A stretch of DNA of 64,000 nt, taken from Paracoccus aminophilus JCM 7686 (lineage in GTDB: Bacteria > Pseudomonadota > Alphaproteobacteria > Rhodobacterales > Rhodobacteraceae). The position numbers were made by a program, and so were the translations under genes. Below the pieces are notes generated by a model. That model saw nothing but the letters and a program-made list of their open reading frames with translations. It was not told where the DNA came from and ran no database searches. How positions within the stretch are numbered: the stretch's first letter is position 1; every line of letters begins with the position of its first letter. The stretch covers positions 124,001-188,000 of the forward strand of contig NC_022043.1 in assembly GCF_000444995.1 (NCBI RefSeq), given 5' to 3'. Positions 1-8,673 of the stretch are shown piece after piece.

Positions 1-336
1 AAATAAGCTATATGCAAGCTTATTAACGCAATCAATAGGGGTAAATACCGAGAACATATTGTAAATTTAAACAAAATGGTTCGCGGTTTTTGTCTGCCTC
101 GGCGCCCGCCCCGCGAGGCGTCGGCTGGGCCGTCGCTTGCGTGAAATGCTGAAAAACACGGGAAAATGAGCGATCTGGACATCCCGCGCTGTCGTCAGAC
201 CCGATGAGAGCGATCGCCGTTTTGGCCGATCTCGGGGCGATGCGCGGCGGAAAATAAGCCTCGCTCTTGAGCTCCCCTATACTTTAAGACAGGCTTTGCT
301 CAGCCAGACCGGCCAAAACGTCATTCGGAGCTTCTC
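1..336. other. Intergenic region with AT-rich left end
   Basis: No gene is supported in these 336 bases. The first 85 bases are much richer in A and T than the rest of the window and hold a perfect inverted repeat (see next entry). The remainder is GC-rich and probably carries the promoter of the META-domain gene that begins at 337. No tRNA or other structured RNA was recognised. Confidence 0.6.
2..24. repeat. Perfect 8-bp inverted repeat
   Basis: AATAAGCT at 2-9 and AGCTTATT at 17-24 are exact reverse complements separated by 7 bases. It could be an operator, or a terminator hairpin of a gene that lies left of the window; no T-run follows it on the plus strand. Function unknown. Confidence 0.45.
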
Positions 337-1482
337 GTGCGCCTCTTGTCACCGCTCACCCTTGCAACTCTGGCCCTGCCGTTTCTGGGGCCTTTGCCAG
401 CCTTGGCAGAGCCGGATCAGGTTCTGGATCTGCCCGCCGGACAGGTTGCGATTCGGCCCAATCCCGCGTTGGACCCTGAGCTGATCGCCGTGGCGAATGG
501 CAAGGAAATCGGCCTCGCCAGCGCCTATCCGCCGGAAGTCATCACCAAACATGGCGACAGCGTGCTCTTGCAGGTCTATTCCGGCGGCACGGCTTGCCCG
601 ACGCAATATGTCTGGATGACGCTGGATGCGAAGGGTCTGCGCGCCACCCCGGCCTTCGGGACCTGCGCCGAGGGCGTCGAGCTGCACGACACCGACGGCT
701 TCCCGGCCGCGGTCATGCCCGGGATCGGCGCGGTGCTGGGCACCTTCCGCTATGATTTCGACGGCACGCAGGTTGTCGAGACCCCGGTCAAGGTTGAAAG
801 CACGGGCAAGGCTGCCAAGCCGAGCGACTGGGAAGGGGCCAGCGCCTATGACGTGCTGAGTGATCCCGCGATGCAGGCCGAGTTCGGCAAGATCATGTCC
901 GAGGCCCAGATCGGCGAGCTGCGTCAGGCCGTCGCGCTGACCTCGCCGCAAGATGAGCTACGTCGCAACGGCGAATGGATCATCGGCGGCGGCTGTCGGC
1001 CCGAGCTTTGCGATGTCGAAAGCGGCCAGATCGCGATTTCGGTCGCTGACTGGCATGTGCTCGGGGTCTTCCGCGATGTCAAAGGGCCGCATTATTACGG
1101 CGCTGAGGCCTCAGAGGTCTTTGCCGATGGCGCGGAAAGCGAGGTCGATCTGCAGGGCTACTGGGCCGTGGTCGCGATCAATGGCAAGCAGGTCTGGGAG
1201 ATGGTTGATGACGAGCGCAACGGCCCCTCGGTCGAGTTCGATGAAAACGGCAAGGCCAGCGGGCAATCCTTCTGCAACCGCTGGACCGGCAAGGCCGAGA
1301 CCAGCCGCAACTCGATCTCCATTTCGGGGATCGCCATGACCCGCATGGCCTGCCCGCATCAAGCGGCCGAAGCCGAGCTGATGGGCGTGCTCGAGCATCT
1401 TCACAGCTGGGCGGCGACCGATGACGGGCTTGAATTGCGCACGGAGGATGGTCATACGATCCTGATGGTGCGGCCCGGCTGA
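337..1482 (+). CDS. Exported META-domain (HslJ-like) protein with DUF1176-like N-terminal part
   Basis: 381 residues from a GTG start preceded by CGGAG seven bases upstream. Residues 1-24 form a signal peptide ending in ALA, so the protein is probably periplasmic. The N-terminal two thirds, with scattered cysteines, resembles DUF1176-type proteins. The last ~105 residues form a META/HslJ-type domain: DLQGYWAVVAINGK, then SFCNRWTG with the conserved polar turn, then a second cysteine in RMACP. META proteins are linked to envelope stress or inhibitor binding but have no known reaction. The gene stands alone and converges on the GtrA-like gene downstream. The domain call is by eye; function is unknown. 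Confidence 0.75.
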   Translation: MRLLSPLTLATLALPFLGPLPALAEPDQVLDLPAGQVAIRPNPALDPELIAVANGKEIGLASAYPPEVITKHGDSVLLQVYSGGTACPTQYVWMTLDAKGLRATPAFGTCAEGVELHDTDGFPAAVMPGIGAVLGTFRYDFDGTQVVETPVKVESTGKAAKPSDWEGASAYDVLSDPAMQAEFGKIMSEAQIGELRQAVALTSPQDELRRNGEWIIGGGCRPELCDVESGQIAISVADWHVLGVFRDVKGPHYYGAEASEVFADGAESEVDLQGYWAVVAINGKQVWEMVDDERNGPSVEFDENGKASGQSFCNRWTGKAETSRNSISISGIAMTRMACPHQAAEAELMGVLEHLHSWAATDDGLELRTEDGHTILMVRPG

Positions 1483-1496
1483 TTGGTCGCATCCCG

Positions 1497-1536
1497 GGCC
1501 CGGATCACGCTGGCCCGGATCTCAGGGGCCCGGTCC
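1497..1536. repeat. Three short tandem repeats, 15-bp period
   Basis: GGCCCGGATC at 1497-1506 and 1512-1521 and GGCCCGGTCC at 1527-1536 recur every 15 bases in the gap between two convergent genes. A related GGCCCGGCTG lies at the end of the upstream gene (1472-1481). No T-run follows, so it is not a clear terminator. Confidence 0.5.
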
Positions 1537-1559
1537 ACGGGTCGCGCACAGGTGGCGCG

Positions 1560-1943
1560 TCACGGCGTGGCAAAAACCCAGCGGCTTGAGGCCAGATAGA
1601 TCAGGGCCGCGATCAGCGTGGTAACGCCGATCTGGGCGGCATAAAGTGGCAGGCCCGCGCGCTCGACCAAGGCCCACATCGTCAGCGAATTCAGTCCGAG
1701 TGCCACCCCATGCATCAGGCCGAAGCGGTAGGGGGCGCCGCGGCTGGGGCTGCGATGCCGAAAGGTCAGGGACCGTTGCAGCACGAAGTTCCAGATCATG
1801 CTGGCGAGATAGCAGATTGCCGCCAGAACGGCGACGCGCGGCGTCAGCCCCTGCAAGGCCCAGAGCAGCGAAAAATAGACCGCCGTCGACGAAAGCCCGA
1901 CCAGAAGGAAAGTCACGACCTCGGCTGAACGAGACGCGGTCAC
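1560..1943 (-). CDS. GtrA family small membrane protein (putative lipid-linked sugar flippase)
   Basis: 127 residues with four hydrophobic segments (about 8-28, 35-52, 73-92, 98-120), the size and pattern of GtrA proteins, which are thought to flip undecaprenyl-phosphate-linked sugars across the inner membrane. It starts with GTG at 1943, inside the stop codon of the upstream membrane glycosyltransferase (GTGA overlap), so the two are translationally coupled. It is the last gene of a four-gene minus-strand operon, which also has a GT2 glycosyltransferase resembling GtrB. Known of the family: GtrA, GtrB and a third membrane transferase modify O-antigen or other surface glycans. Confidence 0.85.
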   Translation of the reverse strand: MTASRSAEVVTFLLVGLSSTAVYFSLLWALQGLTPRVAVLAAICYLASMIWNFVLQRSLTFRHRSPSRGAPYRFGLMHGVALGLNSLTMWALVERAGLPLYAAQIGVTTLIAALIYLASSRWVFATP

Positions 1944-3526
1944 GGCGCGTGCCTGACAAACAGCGTGCCGATCGGATTGGTCTGCACGATCTCATAATCC
2001 TGCGCCATGAACGCCAGAAGCGTCTTCAGCATCGGCTTGCCCGGATCGGTGCTCGCAAAGCCACCATCTACGCTTTGCAGCTCTTCCTGAGAGATCAGGA
2101 TGTATTTCGGGCGGTATCGCGCGAAATCGGCGCTCATCTCGGCCAGCCACGCGTCGTAGAGCGGAAATTGCGGCGTCATCAGTTCGATCGCTGGGGTGAT
2201 GAAGCGCGAGGCCGGAAGCCGTTCCGCGAGAAAGGGGATCTCGTAATGGGTGCCATATTGCACGATCCGATCCTCGGGCGTGCTATTGGCCGCAATCAGC
2301 GCAACCGTGGCCGCAATATCATCCTCGGCGCCGGGATAGAGGCTGGCAACCGGGCGCAACCCATGAGCGGGGATATCGCGCAGGAAATGCCAGTTGTTGG
2401 CGATCTTCATCCCTGTGCCCAGAAGCGTCAGCGCCAAGACGCCAAACAGGCCGATCTGGGCAAGGCGCGCACCTGTTCCCGGCGGGCGGATCTCCGTCGC
2501 AAGCAGGTCGATCCCCACTGCGATGAGCAGCGCCAGGACGTAGATCAGGCCCGCGATATGATAGGTAAAGCCTTTGTTTTGCACGAAATAAGACAGGAAA
2601 ATCGCAGCAGCCAGCCCACCGAGCAAGGCGAGCGGATAGCGCGCCACCCGGCCACGTCGCGCCCAGAGCATCGCGCCGAGCCCGGCGCAAAGGATCATCC
2701 AATGCCACGCCCGGGCAAGGGTCATCACCAGATTGGCAATGACGGCCTGCGCGGGTTCTCCGGCATAGACTTGTGAGGTGAAGACGACGGAAAAGAGATA
2801 CCAGTCATCAAGGTAACCGCCTCGCAGCGCGAGGGCGACCACGGCGGCGATGACCGCGCCAAAGCCAAGGCAGATGCTCAGAAGACGCAGCCAAAGCGCC
2901 CTATCCCGAGGCTTTCCGATCAGCCGCCGGGGCAGCAGCTCAAGCGCCAGAATGCCCACAAGGGCCGAAAGATAGGTCGGCCGGATCAGCACGGCGCAAG
3001 CCACCAGCGCACCCGCCAGCGTGAGCGCCCAGAGTTCGCGACGCGGCCCCGACATTAACGCGGTAAAGGCCGACAGGATGAAGCCCACCGCGATGATATC
3101 GCGCTCACCCGCCATCCAGCCACCTGCGGTCACATAAAGCGGCGCGATCAGGGCCAGCGCAACGAAGGGCGCGAGGCGAAAGCCGCAGAGCCTCAGGAAT
3201 TGGCAGCAGGCCAGCGCGAAGATCTGCATCAACACGAAATCCGTCACGCGCCAGGCCCAGAGCCGAGGGCCGAAGACCGTTATGGCGAGCTCGTGAAGAT
3301 ACATCGCGCCGGGCCAGTTCATGTCGAAACTGCCCGCGTAGAAGGGCTGCCCCTTGGTCGCCATCCAGCCCATATAGTCGAATTGCAACTGATCGAGCGA
3401 AGAGGCCTGTTTGAGATACAGCAGACACAGCAGCGGCGCCGAGGCGATCCAGAGGATCTGCAGCAGACGGGCCATGGTCGCCGCGCGGGGCGTGAGGCGG
3501 ACAGAAGCGAGAGAGGGGGCCGTCAT
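1940..3526 (-). CDS. Polytopic membrane glycosyltransferase-like protein (GT39/GT-C fold)
   Basis: 528 residues with about 10-12 membrane segments in the first ~370 residues and a soluble C-terminal part, the layout of GT-C transferases that use lipid-phosphate sugars. An acidic motif in the first periplasmic loop (FDMNWPG near residue 65) resembles the loop-1 region of this fold, but I cannot name a substrate. The start ATG at 3526 follows the epimerase gene by 9 bases and the end overlaps the GtrA-like gene by 4. By position it is the third, acceptor-specific transferase of a gtr-type cluster. Family assignment is by topology and context, not by a diagnostic motif. Confidence 0.7.
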   Translation of the reverse strand: MTAPSLASVRLTPRAATMARLLQILWIASAPLLCLLYLKQASSLDQLQFDYMGWMATKGQPFYAGSFDMNWPGAMYLHELAITVFGPRLWAWRVTDFVLMQIFALACCQFLRLCGFRLAPFVALALIAPLYVTAGGWMAGERDIIAVGFILSAFTALMSGPRRELWALTLAGALVACAVLIRPTYLSALVGILALELLPRRLIGKPRDRALWLRLLSICLGFGAVIAAVVALALRGGYLDDWYLFSVVFTSQVYAGEPAQAVIANLVMTLARAWHWMILCAGLGAMLWARRGRVARYPLALLGGLAAAIFLSYFVQNKGFTYHIAGLIYVLALLIAVGIDLLATEIRPPGTGARLAQIGLFGVLALTLLGTGMKIANNWHFLRDIPAHGLRPVASLYPGAEDDIAATVALIAANSTPEDRIVQYGTHYEIPFLAERLPASRFITPAIELMTPQFPLYDAWLAEMSADFARYRPKYILISQEELQSVDGGFASTDPGKPMLKTLLAFMAQDYEIVQTNPIGTLFVRHAP

Positions 3527-3535
3527 CTTTCGTCC

Positions 3536-4438
3536 TCAGGCATGGGTGGTTCGCAAGGCAGTCACGACCCGAGAAATCCCGTTCGACAGCTCGGTCGGGC
3601 GCCAGCCCGTCGGAAAGGCCGAGCGCAGAAAGCTCATATTGCGGCCATTCGAGGGGCTCGGATCGAATTGGAGAAACAGCGGGCGCGGCACCAGCTCGCG
3701 AACCCGCTCGATGATTTCATAGATCGACGAGGGCCGTCCGCTCGACAGCAGAAGCGCCGACACGTCGGAAGCCTCGGTGCCAAGGATCTGCCGGCTGACG
3801 AATTCGCCGATGTCGTCGGCCAGCACATAATCGCGCAACGTATGCGGGCTGCCCGAAATCCGTGTTGTCTGCCCCGACATGGCATTGGCGACCAGTGCCG
3901 AAATCAGCCCCGCACGCCGCGAGGGCGAGGTGCCGTAAACCGAGGTGGGACGATAAACAAGCCGTCGCCCAAGCGACGTGGCCTCGGCAAAGTGTCGCTC
4001 TTGTGCAAGCTTGGCGATGCCATAGGGGCAGAGCGGCGCGGGGTCAGAGGACAGCACGCATTGGGTCTGCCCCTCGAACAACCCTCCCGCCGAGCTCATC
4101 ATGTGAAAATCGACCCGGCGGTCGCGGGCGAAGGTTTCGGCGTGAGCGATCAGCTCGGCAAGGATCGCGGTTTCGCGGGCCATGGCGAGAGGATCCGAGG
4201 CAAAGCCCTCGATCCCGCCGCACCACAGAAAGACGAGATGCCTGCTGTGCCCGGCGGATTGTGCGACGGAAAGCCAATCGGCCCGGCGCCGTGTCGCGTC
4301 GAGCCAGTCGTAGGCAAGGACTTCGGTCTCGGGCTGAAAGCGCCGCTGGAGCGCGCGCGACACCGCCTCGCCAATCAAGCCTAGGCCGAACAGCAGGATC
4401 GTCGTCCACTCGGGCGTGGCGAGGCGAAAGACCTTCAT
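3536..4438 (-). CDS. NAD-dependent epimerase/dehydratase family protein
   Basis: 300 residues. The N-terminal Rossmann motif is FGLGLIGEAV (GxGxxG type, residues 17-26). The catalytic triad is visible as SSAGG near residue 114 and YGIAK near 139 (YxxxK). A C-terminal part with YVLADDIGEFV is typical of extended SDR sugar epimerases. ATG at 4438 overlaps the stop of the GT2 gene (ATGA). It probably makes or modifies the nucleotide sugar used by the neighbouring transferases; the sugar cannot be read from the sequence. First residues of the Rossmann fold are slightly atypical (GLGLIG rather than GATGFIG). Confidence 0.8.
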   Translation of the reverse strand: MKVFRLATPEWTTILLFGLGLIGEAVSRALQRRFQPETEVLAYDWLDATRRRADWLSVAQSAGHSRHLVFLWCGGIEGFASDPLAMARETAILAELIAHAETFARDRRVDFHMMSSAGGLFEGQTQCVLSSDPAPLCPYGIAKLAQERHFAEATSLGRRLVYRPTSVYGTSPSRRAGLISALVANAMSGQTTRISGSPHTLRDYVLADDIGEFVSRQILGTEASDVSALLLSSGRPSSIYEIIERVRELVPRPLFLQFDPSPSNGRNMSFLRSAFPTGWRPTELSNGISRVVTALRTTHA

Positions 4439-5481
4439 GCTGCGGCCTTCTGCGCCCTCTCGAACCAGTCGGTCACGATCTGATCGTCCGACCGGTCGAT
4501 GGTGAAGAAGGTAGGCTTGCCATGCGCGCGCAGGACGATCGACGAGAGATATTGCAGGATGATCCCCAGCATGAAAGCCGAAAGCCCGCCGAAAAAGGTG
4601 ATCGCGAGGAAAAGCGAGGTCCAGCCTTCGACCTCGATGGCGCCGGGGAAAAAGATCTTCAAGAAGAGAAAATAGAGCATCGCCAGCAGGGAAAACGCCA
4701 TGGCGATCAACCCCAGAAGCGCGCCGATCCGCAGCAGTTTGATCTGGCTGGAAAACACCATGCGCCGGGCATGTGACAGCAGGGACTTGACGCTATAGCC
4801 GCTTTTTCCGGTCTTGATATAGCGCTCATCCTTCATCTCGACCGGCAGCACGCCGACGCGTTTGGTGAACCAGCTTAGCGCAATATCGAGATAGGTGTCA
4901 TGCGAGCAGACGCTGGCGGCGGCGCGTGCCATCGGGCCGCGGATCAGGCGGAAACTGTTGAAACTGCTGATATGATCATTGTCGGTCAGCCAGCGCATCA
5001 GCCGTTTGAACGCGCGCGAACCCCGATCCCGCAGCGCCGCCTCATGGACCTGAGACTTCGGATTGGCATAGACGATATCCGATTGATCCACCGTGGCTTT
5101 GCGCAACAGATCCGAGATCACCTCGGGACGATGTTGCAGATCCTCGTCCATGGTGACGACCCAATCGCCGGAACTGTGCAAAATCCCGGCAATCGTTGCC
5201 GGATGCTGACCGAAATTGCGCGACAGATGCAGCGCGATGACCCAGTCGTGACGGCGCGCCATCTCGTCAATGATCGCGCCCGAACCATCAATCGCGGCAT
5301 CATCGGCGAAGATGACTTCGGCGAGATGAAAGGGCGCCTGCTGCCGCCTCCAGCTCAGGCGAAGCTCTGACAGCGCATCGAGAAGCCGCTCAAGATATTC
5401 GGCACCCGAATAGACCGGCACGATGACAGAGACAGCTATCGAATGGAGCACAGTCAAACACGCCGTTGTGAGGAAAAGCAC
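4435..5481 (-). CDS. Family 2 glycosyltransferase, GtrB/DPM1-like
   Basis: 348 residues. The GT-A domain begins at AVSVIVPVYSG, has the acidic nucleotide-sugar motif FADDAAIDGSG and the DxD-like MDEDLQHRPE about 40 residues later, and ends in two membrane segments (about 235-257 and 268-295), the architecture of GtrB/ArnC bactoprenol-phosphate sugar transferases. Start choice is uncertain: GTG at 5481 gives the full length, and GTG at 5451 would remove ten residues; neither has a clear Shine-Dalgarno sequence. First gene of the minus-strand gtr-like operon, with a candidate promoter directly upstream. Confidence 0.85.
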   Translation of the reverse strand: MLFLTTACLTVLHSIAVSVIVPVYSGAEYLERLLDALSELRLSWRRQQAPFHLAEVIFADDAAIDGSGAIIDEMARRHDWVIALHLSRNFGQHPATIAGILHSSGDWVVTMDEDLQHRPEVISDLLRKATVDQSDIVYANPKSQVHEAALRDRGSRAFKRLMRWLTDNDHISSFNSFRLIRGPMARAAASVCSHDTYLDIALSWFTKRVGVLPVEMKDERYIKTGKSGYSVKSLLSHARRMVFSSQIKLLRIGALLGLIAMAFSLLAMLYFLFLKIFFPGAIEVEGWTSLFLAITFFGGLSAFMLGIILQYLSSIVLRAHGKPTFFTIDRSDDQIVTDWFERAQKAAA

Positions 5482-5496
5482 AATTACTATAGGTTG

Positions 5497-5524
5497 ACTA
5501 TGATCGGCGAAGTTTCGCTGTCAA
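5497..5524 (-). promoter_or_regulatory. Candidate sigma-70 promoter of the gtr-like operon
   Basis: Read on the minus strand: TTGACA (5524-5519), 16 bases, CATAGT (5502-5497). The -35 hexamer is a perfect match and the -10 matches at four of six. A start near 5490 would leave about nine bases before the GTG at 5481, so the first mRNA would be nearly leaderless, consistent with the absence of a Shine-Dalgarno sequence there. Confidence 0.4.
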
Positions 5525-5713
5525 CTCCCCTTTCGAAAGGCGGGCGCGCGGGAAAGTTCTCTGTGTCGGGCCATGATGCGCGAGCTCGCGGGGGACGCTG
5601 CCCGGCTTGCGTGCAATAGCTGGGATCGGCTTCAAAAATTCGGCCTGCCTAGGCCTCTGGGCGCGGCGGGATCGAGGACCACCGGTCCTGACGCGAAGTG
5701 ACTTTATGGTTAA

Positions 5714-5755
5714 CCAGATGCGAGCTGCTATAACTCGCCTTAAGCGTGCATCTGG
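5714..5755. repeat. Nested inverted repeat upstream of dgt
   Basis: Outer arms CCAGATGC (5714-5721) and GCATCTGG (5748-5755) are exact reverse complements; inside them GCGAG (5720-5724) can pair with CTCGC (5734-5738). A TATAAC hexamer at 5729-5734 lies in the loop, so the element could be an operator over a dgt promoter or an RNA hairpin in its leader. Confidence 0.35.
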
Positions 5756-5931
5756 CGTCAGTGACTGGTTCTTGAGGGCGGCAGAGACGGCGCCGCCAGC
5801 AATCGGGGGGCTGCCTGTGAAATCATCCCTGATATCGCTGGGAAAATTCTGGCGCGGCGCGCTTGCGCTCTGGCTCTTTCCGCGGGCGCGGTCCAGTATC
5901 GCCGCGGTTCAGCCAGAGAGGGACTGTCCTG

Positions 5932-7287
5932 ATGGATTGGGAAACGCTGCTTCTGGCCGAGCGGCTGGGAGACGAGGCGCGCACCGCGCAGAGAAGCCGG
6001 TCGAGTTTCGCGCAGGATTACGACCGGATCATCTTCTCGGCGCCGTTCCGGCGGCTGGCGAACAAGACGCAGGTCCAGCCGCTTTATGAAAACGACCATG
6101 TCCACCACCGGCTGATCCATTCGGTCGAGGTGAGCAGTGTCGGGCGCTCGCTGGCCATGCGGGTCGGCCATTGGCTGGCCGATGAGCAGAAGATCCTCGA
6201 GCGGCAGGTCCCGGATCTGGCTGATGTGGTTCAAGCGGCCTGCGTCGCCCATGACATCGGCAATCCGCCTTTCGGCCATTCGGGCGAGGCGGCGATGGGC
6301 GCCTGGTTTGCCGAGCAATTCGCAGGGACGGGCGCGCTGGCCACGGCACTCGATCCCGCCTTGCATGCCGAATTCACCGATTTCGAGGGCAATGCCCAGG
6401 GCTTTCGCATCCTGACCCGGCTCGAGATGTATCGCGGCCAGACCGGCATGCGGCTGGCCAAGGCGACGCTTGGCGCTTTCACGAAATATCCGGTGACCGC
6501 CCCGGACCGGCTTGTCGTCGTGCCGGATAAGGCCACGCCTGCGCCCTATATCGGGTTGAAGAAATTCGGGATTTTCCGCTCGGATCTGCCGCAGTTTCGC
6601 GATGTGGCGCGCGGGCTTGGTCTGCCGGTGCGGATGCGGGACGGCGTGACCTATTGGGCGCGTCATCCGCTGGTCTTCCTGATGGAGGCGGCGGACGACA
6701 TCACCTATAATATCGTCGATCTCGAAGACGCTTTCACCACGGGCGAACTGTCCTTTGATACGGTGCGCGACATTCTGAGCGAGGTGGCCGGGCTGCCCAA
6801 AGGGGCCGCGTCCAGCGCCGGGCGGACCGAGTCCGAAGAGATCGCCTATCTGCGCGCCCGCAGCATCGGCCGCGCGGTCGTGGCCTGCACGACGGCCTTT
6901 ACCGAACACCATGACGCCATTCTTGATGGCAGCTTTTCCCGCGATCTGATCTCGGCAAGCCTGCTTGGTCCGGTGTTCGCGCGGATCCGCCAGCTTGCAG
7001 GCGAGCGGATCTTCACGGCGCCGCGCAAGACCGAGCTCGAGATCTCGGGACGCCGCATTATCGCCAATGTCATGTCGGGCATTCTGCCGGTCTATGAGGA
7101 TCTGGCGCGGGTCGATTGGGACGAGGCGCGGCTCTCGGATCATTCCAAACAGCTCGTCCGAGCGCTGTCTTTGGATTTGCGCGAGGTCCGTGATGCCGAA
7201 AGCGCGCTGCATGCCTTGGCCGATTTCACCTCGGGCATGACCGACCGCTATGCGCTGCGGATTTCGCGAATGCTGTCGGGAACCTGA
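5932..7287 (+). CDS. dgt: Deoxyguanosinetriphosphate triphosphohydrolase-like HD-domain enzyme
   Basis: 451 residues from ATG 5932, chosen because AGAGAGGGA lies about ten bases upstream and the protein begins MDWETLL as other members do; an upstream in-frame ATG at 5863 lacks a site. The HD-domain metal ligands are visible: LIHSVEV (H63), VAHDIGNPPFGHSGE (H107, D108), and a later aspartate in the helix EAADDITYNIVDLEDA. The enzyme hydrolyses dNTPs to the deoxynucleoside and tripolyphosphate in the cytoplasm and affects dNTP pools. Length fits the proteobacterial dGTPase-like family. Real substrate preference cannot be told from sequence. It is a single-gene unit. Confidence 0.93.
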   Translation: MDWETLLLAERLGDEARTAQRSRSSFAQDYDRIIFSAPFRRLANKTQVQPLYENDHVHHRLIHSVEVSSVGRSLAMRVGHWLADEQKILERQVPDLADVVQAACVAHDIGNPPFGHSGEAAMGAWFAEQFAGTGALATALDPALHAEFTDFEGNAQGFRILTRLEMYRGQTGMRLAKATLGAFTKYPVTAPDRLVVVPDKATPAPYIGLKKFGIFRSDLPQFRDVARGLGLPVRMRDGVTYWARHPLVFLMEAADDITYNIVDLEDAFTTGELSFDTVRDILSEVAGLPKGAASSAGRTESEEIAYLRARSIGRAVVACTTAFTEHHDAILDGSFSRDLISASLLGPVFARIRQLAGERIFTAPRKTELEISGRRIIANVMSGILPVYEDLARVDWDEARLSDHSKQLVRALSLDLREVRDAESALHALADFTSGMTDRYALRISRMLSGT

Positions 7288-7311
7288 GCGCGCGGGGGCG
7301 CGTCACGAGGC

Positions 7312-8673
7312 TCAGCCGCGCGGCAGGATCAGCGCGGCCTCTTCGCCGCCGCCTTCGCGCGGCGAGAGCCGCAGCTCGCCGCCCATCTGCTCCATCACCG
7401 CCGTGACGATCGCGAGCCCGAGCCCGCTGCCCTGCGCCGAGACCCGGCTGGCCCCGCGCCAGAAACGCTCGGTCACATGCGGGCGGTCGCAATCGGGAAT
7501 GCCGGGGCCGCGATCAAGCACGCGAAAGACGATGCGATCACCTTCTTGGCGCAGGCAGGTGTCAACCTCGGCGCCCGGCGGCGACGCGAGAATGGCGTTT
7601 TCCAAGAGGTTACGCAAAGCGGGTCCAAGCTGCGCGGCGCGCGTCGTCTGCCAAGGGGCAGGGGCCTCGGGCAGCGCAATGCGGACCCCGCGCGCGCTCG
7701 CCAGCCCGGCCAGACCGTCGCGCACATCGGCGAGGATGCGCGCACCCTCCTGCGCGATCCCGCTGGCCTCGTCACTTGCGGTTTCGGCAGCCGTCATGTC
7801 GAGCAATTGGCGCACCATCCGGTCGGTGCGATCGACGCCGCCGACCAACTGGCCAAGCGCGCGGCTGCGCGTCTCGTCATCCGGGGCGAGGAGCGCGATC
7901 TGCGCCTGTGTCTTCAGCCCGGCCAGCGGGGTTTTCAGCTCATGTGCGGCAAAGGCGGTGAAATTGCGCTCGCGCGCGCGCGTGGCCTCGACCCGGTCGA
8001 AAAGCCCGTTCAGCGCGGCGATCATCGGTTTCAGCTCGGAAGGCGCGGCGGTGCCGCCGATCGGGCTGAGATCGGCCGCCGAGCGCAGCCCCAGCGCGCC
8101 CGCCAGCTGATCCAGAGGCTTCAGCCCGCGCCGGACCGACATCCAGATCAACAGCGCCAGCAGCGGCAGGATCAGCAGCGCCGGGGCAAGAAGCCCGAAG
8201 GCAACCCCGTTCACCAGCTTTTCGCGCACCGAAAGCGCATCGCCGACGACGACGCGGATGCCGAGATCGGGATCGACATGGCTATAGACGCGCCAAGTCT
8301 CGCCCTCGACCCGGCGCTCGCTAAAGCCCGATCCGCCGCTTGCAAGCTCTTGATCCGGCGCTCCCTCTGAGCCGCTTTTCAGTTTGCCGTCAAAGCCCCA
8401 GACCTGACAGATCAGCTGGCGCGCATAGCTGTAACCGCCGCTGTCGGGCAGGGCTGGAACCTGATCGACCACGCTCGCCGCATCCGGTGCAACGATGCCG
8501 CCGTTGCGGCTGATGAGCGAGGCCACCATCTGCGCCGATTCCTGCAACCGGCTGTCGAGGACGCGCCCAACCTCGGTGCGGGTCGAATATTGGATCCAGA
8601 TCACCGCCGACAGCCAGACCAGCCCGGTCGCCGCCAAAAGGATCACGAAAAGCCGCGCGCGGATCGAGCTCAT
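7312..8673 (-). CDS. Sensor histidine kinase, QseC/PmrB-like
   Basis: 453 residues. Membrane segment 1 at about 8-28, a periplasmic sensor loop of ~130 residues with one cysteine (ICQVWGF), membrane segment 2 at about 158-180, a HAMP-like linker, and the H-box FAAHELKTPLAGL with the phospho-acceptor His244. The ATPase domain has LRNLLENAI (N-box), DRGPGIP (G1) and GSGLGLAIV (G2). The ATG overlaps the response-regulator stop by 4 bases, so both are co-translated. The short loop and H-box place it with QseC/PmrB kinases. The signal is unknown; the Dsb genes and DNA boxes next to it suggest an envelope or thiol-stress cue (inference). Confidence 0.92.
   Translation of the reverse strand: MSSIRARLFVILLAATGLVWLSAVIWIQYSTRTEVGRVLDSRLQESAQMVASLISRNGGIVAPDAASVVDQVPALPDSGGYSYARQLICQVWGFDGKLKSGSEGAPDQELASGGSGFSERRVEGETWRVYSHVDPDLGIRVVVGDALSVREKLVNGVAFGLLAPALLILPLLALLIWMSVRRGLKPLDQLAGALGLRSAADLSPIGGTAAPSELKPMIAALNGLFDRVEATRARERNFTAFAAHELKTPLAGLKTQAQIALLAPDDETRSRALGQLVGGVDRTDRMVRQLLDMTAAETASDEASGIAQEGARILADVRDGLAGLASARGVRIALPEAPAPWQTTRAAQLGPALRNLLENAILASPPGAEVDTCLRQEGDRIVFRVLDRGPGIPDCDRPHVTERFWRGASRVSAQGSGLGLAIVTAVMEQMGGELRLSPREGGGEEAALILPRG

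Larger units (their letters stand above)
5482..5931. other. Divergent intergenic region between gtr-like operon and dgt
   Basis: 450 bases without a supported gene. It contains the candidate promoter for the minus-strand operon at 5497-5524, a nested inverted repeat at 5714-5755, and the ribosome binding site AGAGAGGGA just before the dgt start at 5932. An open frame runs through the right half on the plus strand but has no ribosome binding site and continues antisense/out of frame into dgt; I do not call it. Confidence 0.6.

Noticed and set aside
5607..5931. Plus-strand open frame upstream of dgt
   Set aside because: No ribosome site, no family, and it continues out of frame into dgt.
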